Origin: Pseudomonas sp. Irchel 3E13
Lineage (GTDB): Bacteria; Pseudomonadota; Gammaproteobacteria; Pseudomonadales; Pseudomonadaceae
DNA: 64,000 bases
Direction of reading: 5' to 3'
Assembly: GCF_900187455.1 (NCBI RefSeq)
Contig: NZ_FYDX01000010.1
Location: forward strand, 62,001-126,000
Part shown: piece by piece, positions 32,872 to 40,029 of the stretch
How the letters are laid out: every line of letters starts with the position of its first letter
Numbering within the stretch: the first letter of the stretch is position 1
Translations under genes and position numbers: made by a program
Notes under the pieces: generated by a model
Seen by the model: the letters and a program-made list of their open reading frames with translations, nothing else
Databases searched by the model: none
Told to the model about the DNA's origin: nothing

Positions 32872-35800
32872 AGCAGGTATCGAAATGGATCGCGATCAGC
32901 CTGTTCGCGCTGCTGGTCTTGCTGCTTCTGGCGCTGGGGCTGGTACTCGGCACCCAGGCCGGCAGCCGTTGGGCACTGGGCCTGGTGCCCGGGCTTGAGG
33001 TGGACGGTTTTCAGGGCACCCTCGCCCGGCAGTGGCAGGCGGAGAAGCTGGTCTGGCAGTCGGGTGGCGACCGGGTCGAACTGGTCGCGCCGCTGCTGGA
33101 GTGGACGCCCGGTTGCTTGCTGCGGCGCACCCTGTGCGTGGACAAACTGCACGCGGCGCAGGTCGAACTGACCTTCGCGCCCACCGAAACTGACCCTGAC
33201 AGCGGGCCGCTGAAACTTCCCGAACTCGACCTGCCGCTGGCCATTGAACTGGGCGAAGTGCAGGTCGGCACCCTGCGTCTGGACGGCGCCGAACAGTTGA
33301 GCGGCCTGACCCTGGCGGCGCACTGGACCCGTGAAGGGCTGAAGATCGACAGCCTCGACCTCAAGCGCGAAGACCTGCACCTGACCCTTCAGGGTCTGCT
33401 GCAACCCGGCGGCGACTGGCCGTTGCAGGCCGAAGGGCAGTTGCAATTGCCGGCAGTGGACGGCCAGGCCTGGAACCTGGCGTTGCAGGTCAAGGGCGAA
33501 CTGCAGAAGAGCCTGGACCTGCAAGCCGATAGCAGCGGCTATCTGCAAGGTCGCCTCAGCGGCCAGTTGCAGCCGCTGGCCGACAACCTGCCGGCGCAAG
33601 TGCGCCTGAGCGCCACCGGCTTCAAGGCGCTGGGCAGCCTGCCGGACACCCTGCGTTTCGAGCAGTTGGAACTCACCGCCCACGGCGACCTCAAGGCCGG
33701 CTATCAACTGATCGGTGCGGGCAACCTGGCGGCGGAGCAGGGGCCGATCAACCTGGCCCTGCGCGGCCGGGTCGATGCCAAGGGCGCCGAATTGGCGGCC
33801 CTCGACCTGACCGCCACCCCGGCGCAACGCCTGGGTCTGACCGCCAGCGCCAACTGGGAGCAAGCCCTGACGGCCAGCGCCACCCTCGACTGGCAGGACT
33901 TTCCATGGCTGCGCCTCTATCCGTTGGAGCAGCCTCCGCAAGTGCAGTTGCACCGGCTCAAGGCCCAGGTGCAGTACCGCGATGGCAACTACGAAGGTGA
34001 TTTCAACGGCGACCTCGACGGCCCGGCTGGCGCGTTCAAAGTCAGCAGTCCGTTCAAGGGCGACCTCGGCAAGATCAGCCTGCCGCAGCTCGCACTGGAA
34101 GCAGGCCAGGGCAAGGCGGCCGGCAGTGTCAGCGTCGCGTTCGCCGATGGCGTGGCGTGGGATGCGGCGCTGGATCTCTCGGACCTGAACCCTGCGTATT
34201 GGCTGGCGGAGATGCCCGGCACCCTGGGCGGACCGCTGCGTAGCAAAGGCGAGTTGAAGAACGAAAAACTCAGCCTCAATGCCGACCTCGACCTCAAGGG
34301 CCGACTGCGTGGCCAACCGGCGGTGTTGCAGCTCAAGGCCGAAGGCGCGGGCGAGCAGTGGACCTTGGGAACCCTGCAATTACGCCTGGGTGACAACCAG
34401 GTCATTGGCAGTGGCAGCCTGCAACAGCGCCTCGCCGGGCAGATCGACCTCAACCTGCCGCGTCTCGGCCAGCTCTGGCCGCAACTGCAGGGACAGATCA
34501 AGGGCCGCGTCGATGTGGCGGGCACCCTCAAGGCGCCGCAAGGTCAGTTGAAGCTGCAAGGGCAGCAACTGGCCCAGGCAGAAAATCGCCTGCAGACCTT
34601 GAGTCTCGACGCCCGCCTCGACAGCAACCAGAAAGCCCTGATCGACCTTAGCGCCAGCGGCATTCGCGCCGGCGAGACGGCGCTCGGCACGTTGACCGCC
34701 AAGGGCCAGGGCGATATCCGTCAACAGCAGTTGCAACTGGCGCTGGACGGGCCGCAGCTCAAGCTCGACCTGGGCCTGGAGGGCCAACTGGACAAGGGCA
34801 ACTGGCGCGGTCGCCTGGCCTCTGGCGAGATTCGCGCCGGTGGTCAGGACTGGCGTCTGCAAGCGCCGGCGAAACTGCAACGGCTGGCGAATGGGCAGAT
34901 CGATTTCGGCACCCATTGCTGGCGGTCCGGGCAGGCCAGCCTGTGTGGCGACGAGCAGCGCCTGGCGCCGGAGCCGCGGATTCGCTACCACCTCAAGCAA
35001 TTCCCCCTCGACAGCCTGGCGCAATGGCTGCCCAAGGACTTCGCCTGGCAGGGCCAGCTCAACGCCGATATCAATCTCGACCTGCCGGCCAGCGGGCCGA
35101 AAGGCACGGTGCAGGTGGATGCCAGTGGCGGCACCCTGCGTATTCGCGAGAAGGGGCAGTGGGTTGATTTCCCGTACCAGAGCCTGCGTCTGGACAGCAC
35201 GTTGGGCCCACGTCGGGTCGATACCCGCCTGGATTTTCGCGGTGGACGCCTGGGTGAGTTGAGCCTGTCGGCGCGCATCGATCCGCTGGCGCGCAACAAG
35301 CCGCTGAGCGGCGAGTTCCGTTTGAGCGGTCTGGATCTGGCGGTGGCGCGGCCGTTCGTGCCGATGGTCGAGCGGCTCGCCGGGCAACTGAATGGCAGCG
35401 GGCAGATTTCCGGCACGCTGCTGGCGCCGCTGGTCAACGGTAACCTGGTGTTGTCGGGGGGCGAGGTCGGCGGGGCGGAATTGCCGATCAGCCTGCGCGA
35501 GCTGACGGTGCGGGCGTTGATCGCGGGCGAGCAGGTTCAACTCACGGGCGACTGGCGCAGTGGCGAAGCCGGGCAAGGCCGGCTGAGTGGCGAGATCGGC
35601 TGGGGCCGGGCCCTGGCGGTGGACCTGGCGCTGCAAGGGCAGCGTCTGCCGGTCAACGTCGAACCTTACGCCGCCCTCGAAGTGGCGCCTGACCTCAAGA
35701 TCAGCCTGCAGGGCGAGCGGCTGGCGATCAGCGGCAAGGTGCTGGTGCCCAAGGGCAAGATCACGGTGCGCGATCTGCCGCCGTCCACCGTCAAGGTCTC

Positions 35801-36542
35801 CGAGGACACGGTGATCGTTGGTCATCAGACCGAGGAAGGTAAAGCGCCGATGGCCGTGGCGATGGACATCGATGTCCAGGTGGGCCAGGAAAAACTCTCG
35901 TTCAGCGGCTTCGGCCTGACCGCCAATCTGCTCGGTCATGTGCATATCGGCGACAACCTCGATACCCGTGGCGAACTGAGCCTGTCCGATGGCCGCTACC
36001 GCGCCTATGGCCAACGCCTGACCATCCGCCGCGCGCGTCTGCTGTTCGCGGGGCCGATCGACCAGCCGTATCTGGATATCGAAGCGATCCGCAAGACCGA
36101 TGACGTGATTGCCGGGATCCGCCTCAGCGGCAGCGCCGAACAACCCACCACCCAAGTGTTCTCCGAGCCGGCCATGAGCCAGGAACAGGCCTTGTCGTAT
36201 TTGGTGTTGGGGCGTCCGCTGAGTACCACCGGCGAAGACAACAACATGCTGGCGCAAGCGGCATTGGGACTGGGCCTGGCGGGGAGTGCGGGGATCACCG
36301 GCAGTCTGGCGTCGAGCCTGGGCATCGATGACTTCCAGCTCGACACCGAAGGCAGCGGCAACGCCACCAGCGTGGTGGCCAGCGGCAACCTGACCGAGAA
36401 ACTGAGCTTGCGCTACGGCGTGGGGGTGTTCGAACCGGCCAACACCATCGCCTTGCGCTACATGCTCAGCAAGCGTTTGTACCTGGAAGCGGCCAGCGGC
36501 GTGGCCAGCTCCCTGGATCTGTTCTACAAGCGGGACTTCTGA
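32868..36542 (+). CDS. tamB: Translocation and assembly module inner-membrane protein TamB
   Basis: 1224 residues, starting at GTG (32868). One N-terminal membrane anchor (WIAISLFALLVLLLLALGLVLG) is followed by a long repetitive beta-helical region rich in LQG/DL repeats, with a C-terminal DUF490 domain (LLFAGPIDQPYLDIEAIRKTDDVIAGI near 1060, YLVLGRPLSTTGEDNN near 1110). It bridges the periplasm, taking part in barrel-protein assembly and lipid passage to the outer membrane with TamA. The stop is 9 bases from the convergent DUF2589 gene. Confidence 0.95.
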   Translation: MKQVSKWIAISLFALLVLLLLALGLVLGTQAGSRWALGLVPGLEVDGFQGTLARQWQAEKLVWQSGGDRVELVAPLLEWTPGCLLRRTLCVDKLHAAQVELTFAPTETDPDSGPLKLPELDLPLAIELGEVQVGTLRLDGAEQLSGLTLAAHWTREGLKIDSLDLKREDLHLTLQGLLQPGGDWPLQAEGQLQLPAVDGQAWNLALQVKGELQKSLDLQADSSGYLQGRLSGQLQPLADNLPAQVRLSATGFKALGSLPDTLRFEQLELTAHGDLKAGYQLIGAGNLAAEQGPINLALRGRVDAKGAELAALDLTATPAQRLGLTASANWEQALTASATLDWQDFPWLRLYPLEQPPQVQLHRLKAQVQYRDGNYEGDFNGDLDGPAGAFKVSSPFKGDLGKISLPQLALEAGQGKAAGSVSVAFADGVAWDAALDLSDLNPAYWLAEMPGTLGGPLRSKGELKNEKLSLNADLDLKGRLRGQPAVLQLKAEGAGEQWTLGTLQLRLGDNQVIGSGSLQQRLAGQIDLNLPRLGQLWPQLQGQIKGRVDVAGTLKAPQGQLKLQGQQLAQAENRLQTLSLDARLDSNQKALIDLSASGIRAGETALGTLTAKGQGDIRQQQLQLALDGPQLKLDLGLEGQLDKGNWRGRLASGEIRAGGQDWRLQAPAKLQRLANGQIDFGTHCWRSGQASLCGDEQRLAPEPRIRYHLKQFPLDSLAQWLPKDFAWQGQLNADINLDLPASGPKGTVQVDASGGTLRIREKGQWVDFPYQSLRLDSTLGPRRVDTRLDFRGGRLGELSLSARIDPLARNKPLSGEFRLSGLDLAVARPFVPMVERLAGQLNGSGQISGTLLAPLVNGNLVLSGGEVGGAELPISLRELTVRALIAGEQVQLTGDWRSGEAGQGRLSGEIGWGRALAVDLALQGQRLPVNVEPYAALEVAPDLKISLQGERLAISGKVLVPKGKITVRDLPPSTVKVSEDTVIVGHQTEEGKAPMAVAMDIDVQVGQEKLSFSGFGLTANLLGHVHIGDNLDTRGELSLSDGRYRAYGQRLTIRRARLLFAGPIDQPYLDIEAIRKTDDVIAGIRLSGSAEQPTTQVFSEPAMSQEQALSYLVLGRPLSTTGEDNNMLAQAALGLGLAGSAGITGSLASSLGIDDFQLDTEGSGNATSVVASGNLTEKLSLRYGVGVFEPANTIALRYMLSKRLYLEAASGVASSLDLFYKRDF

Positions 36543-36551
36543 GGCGGCGGG

Positions 36552-37124
36552 TCAACGCACGGTGGCGGCGTCGATGAACTCGTTGCTGGAAGGCGGGCGG
36601 TCGTCGGGCAGGGCGGCCCGGCGCGAGGGCGAGATGAGGTGGGTGTATTCCTCGATCAGCCGGTTCAGTGCCTCCGGTGGCTCACAGGCGTGGAACTGCA
36701 TGCGGATCTGCACCTCGTCGGGGTCGCGGGCCTCGCCCTGGCGTTTGGTCTGTTGCCCGACCTTGACGAAAAAACGCTGATGGCGGGCTTCCGGGCACTG
36801 GTCCGCGGCCGGCCGGGTGTTCTGGATCTTCACTGACAGGTCGACCTGCATCCGCTCCAGCGCCAGCCCGCGCGGCGCGACCAGGGCGATCAACGGGATC
36901 TTCAGGCTGTGCTGGTCGTCCACCGCCACTTCCACCATCTTCGCCTTCATCGGTGTGCCCAGGGCTTCGGGGTCGTAGTCGAAAAACTGGTCGAACAGCC
37001 TGATGTATTGCTGGGCGATCAGGCTGGTGGTGGCGGACGCGGCTTCTTGCAGGCCGCGCGTGATGTCGCACAGGTCACTCGACGCGATCGGTTCCTTGGG
37101 GGGCGTTTGATCCACGGGCAGCAT
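36552..37124 (-). CDS. DUF2589-like protein 1 (short operon gene 3)
   Basis: 190 residues, soluble. It shares a clear pattern with the upstream gene: a helical start with LIAQQYIRLFDQFFDYD, a core KIPLIALVAPRGLALERMQVDLSVKIQN and the end motif EPPEALNRLIEEY. The second DUF2589 protein has QIPLLAAVAHPNIVVEEGTIDFELTVSQ and DPPEALMRVIDFL. No catalytic motif, signal or membrane segment is seen. Function unknown. Third gene of the Mor-like/DUF2589 operon; a hairpin lies between it and its paralogue. Confidence 0.8.
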   Translation of the reverse strand: MLPVDQTPPKEPIASSDLCDITRGLQEAASATTSLIAQQYIRLFDQFFDYDPEALGTPMKAKMVEVAVDDQHSLKIPLIALVAPRGLALERMQVDLSVKIQNTRPAADQCPEARHQRFFVKVGQQTKRQGEARDPDEVQIRMQFHACEPPEALNRLIEEYTHLISPSRRAALPDDRPPSSNEFIDAATVR

Positions 37125-37145
37125 TCCTCAGCGGGATGAAAGGAT

Positions 37146-37167
37146 GCCCCGCCGGTGAGGGCGGGGC
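37146..37167 (-). other. Intercistronic hairpin between the two DUF2589 genes
   Basis: GCCCCGCC and GGCGGGGC form an 8-bp GC-rich stem with a 6-base loop, 16 bases after the upstream gene's stop and before the ribosome site of the next. No T-run follows; it may set the expression ratio. Confidence 0.45.
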
Positions 37168-37183
37168 GGTCGGGGCGAGGTGT

Positions 37184-37822
37184 TCAGGCCGTCTGCTGGT
37201 CCGGCGCCGGCAGTTTGTTGTCGTCGGGCAGCGCCTCGGGGCTGCGGGCTTCGGTGTTGGGCAGGGTGATGGGTTTGGTGGCGGCGTCGGTGAGGAAGTC
37301 GATGACCCGCATCAGGGCCTCCGGCGGGTCCTGGCGCCGGACTTTGGTGCTGACGGCGTAGCGGGCGCGGGTGTCGGTCTTGCGGGTCTGCGTGGACTTG
37401 TGGCTGACCTGGCCGCGTACGTCCACCTTGAACGGCCCCCAACCCAGTGAGGCGCCAAACTCGGCAGAGCCGGCGGTTTCACTGGTGTTTTCCGCTTGCT
37501 GGCTGACGGTCAGTTCGAAGTCGATGGTGCCTTCTTCCACCACGATGTTCGGGTGGGCGACGGCGGCCAGCAGCGGGATCTGCATCTTGCGCGACACGGT
37601 GCCTTTGTAGACGCCTTGCTCATCAGTGAGGGCTTCGTCGTAGTCGAACTGGATGGCGACGGCCTTGCCGTCCTTGATGCAGACCCCCATGAGGAAGTCC
37701 GCGTAGGATTTGCTGGCGGTGACCTGGGCCTGGATCATGGCTTGCAGCGGGCCGGAGATCATGCGGTCGAGGGGGAGTGCGTTCATTACAGAGCCGATGA
37801 GGCCGCTGTCGAGAGTTGCCAT
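37184..37822 (-). CDS. DUF2589-like protein 2 (short operon gene 2)
   Basis: 212 residues, soluble, paralogous to the downstream gene. It begins MATLDSGLIGSVMNALPLDRMISGPLQAMIQAQVTASKSY, the usual helical opening of DUF2589 proteins, followed by a beta-rich core and DPPEALMRVIDFLTDAATK near 170-188, then a proline-rich tail. Between, VSQQAENTSETAGSAEFGASLGWGPFKVDVRGQVSHKSTQTRKTDTRA is a polar, low-complexity insert the paralogue lacks. Function unknown. Preceded by AAGGAACTC as ribosome site; regulator gene is 69 bases upstream. Confidence 0.85.
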   Translation of the reverse strand: MATLDSGLIGSVMNALPLDRMISGPLQAMIQAQVTASKSYADFLMGVCIKDGKAVAIQFDYDEALTDEQGVYKGTVSRKMQIPLLAAVAHPNIVVEEGTIDFELTVSQQAENTSETAGSAEFGASLGWGPFKVDVRGQVSHKSTQTRKTDTRARYAVSTKVRRQDPPEALMRVIDFLTDAATKPITLPNTEARSPEALPDDNKLPAPDQQTA

Positions 37823-37891
37823 TCAAGAGTTCCTTTTCTCGAAGTGCGCGGGATTGCGCGGGTTGCCGGCAACCTGCCTGCAGGTTGTGGA

Positions 37892-38272
37892 TCAGCGCTG
37901 GTGTGCGTCCTGTCGGCGGATGTTGCCGATCTGACGCAGGCTCAGGCCGTACTTGTTCGCCAGCACGCTGCGGGACAGGCCGTTGGAGCTTTCCTCCTGT
38001 ATCTGCTGGTTGCGCAGCTGGCGGTTGAAGTGATCGCACTTGGGAATTTCCAGGGCCATGCCGCCGTAGCGCTTGATCAGCGCTTCAAGGGCGTCGACCG
38101 GGAGAATTTCCGCCAGCGAGGTGCGTTCGAGGTGCTTGGGAATGTACTTGGGGCGCCCGCCGTAAATGCTGGTGAGGCGGTAAGCATGTTCGATGCCGAT
38201 ACAGTCAATGAGCATTTGCAGTGATTGCGGAAGTTGCCCGATGTCGATTCGCTTCAGTTCACAGGATTGCAT
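37892..38272 (-). CDS. Mor-type transcriptional regulator (short operon gene 1)
   Basis: 126 residues from the ATG at 38272 (MQSCELKRIDIG), preceded by AGGAAG. The layout is that of phage Mu Mor/C-like activators: CIGIEHAYRLTSIYGGRPKYIPKHL near 35-60, then ALIKRYGGMALEIPKCDHFNRQLRNQQIQEE and a C-terminal helix-turn-helix (SRSVLANKYGLSLRQIGNIRR). Such proteins bind promoter DNA as dimers. It heads an operon with two DUF2589 genes. Role unknown; the phage-type regulator suggests mobile origin. Confidence 0.75.
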   Translation of the reverse strand: MQSCELKRIDIGQLPQSLQMLIDCIGIEHAYRLTSIYGGRPKYIPKHLERTSLAEILPVDALEALIKRYGGMALEIPKCDHFNRQLRNQQIQEESSNGLSRSVLANKYGLSLRQIGNIRRQDAHQR

Positions 38273-38280
38273 GATGACTT

Positions 38281-38290
38281 CCTTGTTGTT
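38281..38290 (-). promoter_or_regulatory. Hfq/Crc-type motif over the ribosome site of the Mor-like gene
   Basis: The minus strand reads AACAACAAGG immediately before AAGTCATC-ATG, so the A-rich AAnAAnAA motif abuts and partly covers the AGGAAG ribosome site. This is the layout of Crc/Hfq-repressed genes. Confidence 0.5.
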
Positions 38291-38576
38291 GGCGTGGTGA
38301 GCAAAGGGCCACCGTGTCGGGCCATGCAGGGCTTGAATATCCGTGCCAAGCGAAGAGCGATCGAGCACTGGACTGGGCAGGTGGCGTGAGGTCGATTCTC
38401 GATCAGCCGAACCGGGGTCGCTAGGTATCAAGCAGGTCAGCGACGGTAGCCAACGAGTCAAAGAACTGTAAGTTTCATGATCGCCGGTGGTAGGCAGAAC
38501 CTCTGCTTCGCGATTCCAGCCGTTGTGGTTCGGCGTCACCGCCGCGCAACACGCCACATGTGTTGGCAAAGCTCAC
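38291..38576. other. Intergenic region upstream of the Mor-like operon
   Basis: About 290 bases without a supported gene. It must hold the promoter of the Mor-like operon. No good sigma-70 pair, LexA box or sigma-54 match was found: TTGGCACGG at about 38340 on the minus strand lacks a GC at the right distance. Confidence 0.4.
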
Positions 38577-39035
38577 TCAGGGACAAGGTTGGCTGACAAG
38601 CAGGCTGACCTGACCCATATGCGGCGCCATGGAGGCCTCATGGCGCTCCGGCAGGGTGCGCCAGTCGACCCACAGGCAGATGGCGCTGAGCGGGGTGCCG
38701 CTGAGCATGCCCACCACTTGCGGCTGGAAGTCGCGGCGATAGCGCACCTGGGTGGATTTTGCGGCGTCGGCGCTGTCGGCCTGGCGCAGGGTGGTCTTCA
38801 CCAGCTCGGCGACCTGCGGTTGGGGGAGGGTGAAGTGGGCCATCTCGCCCGGGCTCAGGTGGCCGGCGGCGCGGGTGCGTTGCCAGAGTTGCTGCCACTG
38901 GCTGCTGCCGGCGCCATGGGCCAGGGTGGCACCGAGGGACAGCAAGGCGGATTCGGGGAGTTTTTCAGTGTTCAGCGCGTGGGCGCCGAGGCTGGTGGCC
39001 AGCGTGAGGCTGCCAAGCAGAAGGCGGATGGACAT
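38577..39035 (-). CDS. Periplasmic protein of unknown function
   Basis: 152 residues with a signal peptide (MSIRLLLGSLTLATSLGAHA) followed by a soluble alpha/beta part with a cysteine pair (Cys in LSAICLW and the last SQPCP) that may form a disulfide. No family recognised. Its start is 166 bases from the small membrane protein gene, which is divergent. Confidence 0.7.
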   Translation of the reverse strand: MSIRLLLGSLTLATSLGAHALNTEKLPESALLSLGATLAHGAGSSQWQQLWQRTRAAGHLSPGEMAHFTLPQPQVAELVKTTLRQADSADAAKSTQVRYRRDFQPQVVGMLSGTPLSAICLWVDWRTLPERHEASMAPHMGQVSLLVSQPCP

Positions 39036-39201
39036 GGGAGGGTCGGCTCGCTGGAGAGGGCGCAGTGCCCGGAGCCACGCATGCTTTCAGGTACGGGGGG
39101 TGTAAAAAACCGGGAAAACATCCTCGGGGCGAAAGCGGCGTTGTATCATGGCGCCCGGCCAGTTCCGGGCCGTCACCACAGTTTGTCGCAAGGATTTACC
39201 A

Positions 39202-39390
39202 ATGACTCAACGGCAACGCCTCAAATACTCGATCCTGATGACCCTGATCCTGCTGGGCGCCATGCTGGGGATGTCCTGGCTGCAGAAGCAAGGCGTGATC
39301 ACCGAGCAGTTGTTCCAGTACCTGGCCATGGGCCTGGCGGTGATCTTCGTGGTCATCAACGGCATCATGCGCCGCAAGGTCAAACCCTGA
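39202..39390 (+). CDS. Small two-helix membrane protein
   Basis: 62 residues from the ATG at 39202, with AAGGA 9 bases before. Two hydrophobic segments (ILMTLILLGAMLGMSWL and LAMGLAVIFVVINGIM) are followed by a basic tail RRKVKP. No family recognised. It is followed by a GC-rich hairpin shared with the convergent regulator gene. Confidence 0.7.
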   Translation: MTQRQRLKYSILMTLILLGAMLGMSWLQKQGVITEQLFQYLAMGLAVIFVVINGIMRRKVKP

Positions 39391-39406
39391 CGGAAGTCGA
39401 GCAGGG

Positions 39407-39426
39407 CGGCCGGCTTGCGCCGGCCG
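39407..39426. terminator. Bidirectional terminator-like hairpin
   Basis: CGGCCGGC and GCCGGCCG form an 8-bp stem with a TTGC loop between the convergent small-membrane-protein and Fur-like genes. No T-run follows on either side. Confidence 0.5.
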
Positions 39427-39431
39427 GTCGC

Positions 39432-39815
39432 TCAGCGGTTTTGTTCCAGGACGGCGCGGGCCTGGGGGTTGAGGCTGTAGCACTTGTCGCTGCCCATGTT
39501 GATCACGCCTTCGACGCACAGGCGCTTGAGCACCTCGCGCACACTGAGGAAGGACAGCGGAATATCCAGCTTCTCCAGTTGGCTGTGGATGCCGCGCACG
39601 CCGATGCTGCGACCGTCACGGTCAGCCATGTGCAAGGCGTCGATGACCTTGAGCCGGATCAGGCTGGTGCGCAGGCCGAAGACCCGCAGCAGTTCGCGGA
39701 TCTGCTCGTTGCCAGCGCGTTCCTCGGTTTCCGGGGCTTCGCTCTTGACCTGTAGCGGGGCGTTGACCTTGCGTCTGTAACGCAGCGGTTGAACCGGTTG
39801 TTGTTGGTTGTACAT
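39432..39815 (-). CDS. Fur-like winged-helix regulator
   Basis: 127 residues. The region 38-110 (IRELLRVFGLRTSLIRLKVIDALHMADRDG, GVRGIHSQLEKLDIPLSFLSVREVLKRLCVEGVI) matches the Fur DNA-binding fold, but the C-terminal dimer domain with its His/Cys metal sites is missing; full Fur proteins have about 135-160 residues. Pseudomonas annotations call relatives 'Fe2+/Zn2+ uptake regulation protein'. Whether it binds metal is doubtful. Confidence 0.7.
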   Translation of the reverse strand: MYNQQQPVQPLRYRRKVNAPLQVKSEAPETEERAGNEQIRELLRVFGLRTSLIRLKVIDALHMADRDGRSIGVRGIHSQLEKLDIPLSFLSVREVLKRLCVEGVINMGSDKCYSLNPQARAVLEQNR

Positions 39816-39964
39816 TCGAAAAAACTCCCTTTCCAGAGCCTGTCTGTCCTGCGTTCAAAAATGACGCTCTCACCCTATAAGACGAATGAGCGCGGCAAAT
39901 CTGCAACTTTTCGGAAAAAAAATTCCGCGTTCCTACCTGTAACGAAGCAAAGCCCCCTTTACCG

Positions 39965-39987
39965 TAAATTTTTCATGTGAGCTTCGT
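39965..39987 (+). promoter_or_regulatory. PvdS iron-starvation-box-like site
   Basis: TAAAT (39965-39969) and CGT (39985-39987) are 15 bases apart; the iron-starvation sigma factor PvdS uses TAAAT-N16/17-CGT. The spacing is one short, so this is tentative. It fits a start near 39995 and the GTG at 40030. Confidence 0.35.
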
Positions 39988-40029
39988 TCATTCAGGATGC
40001 CCCTTGATCCTGATCCGGCTGGAGTTCGC

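Noticed and set aside
38330..38350. Sigma-54-like TTGGCACGG upstream of the Mor-like gene
   Set aside because: No GC at the required 10-base distance.
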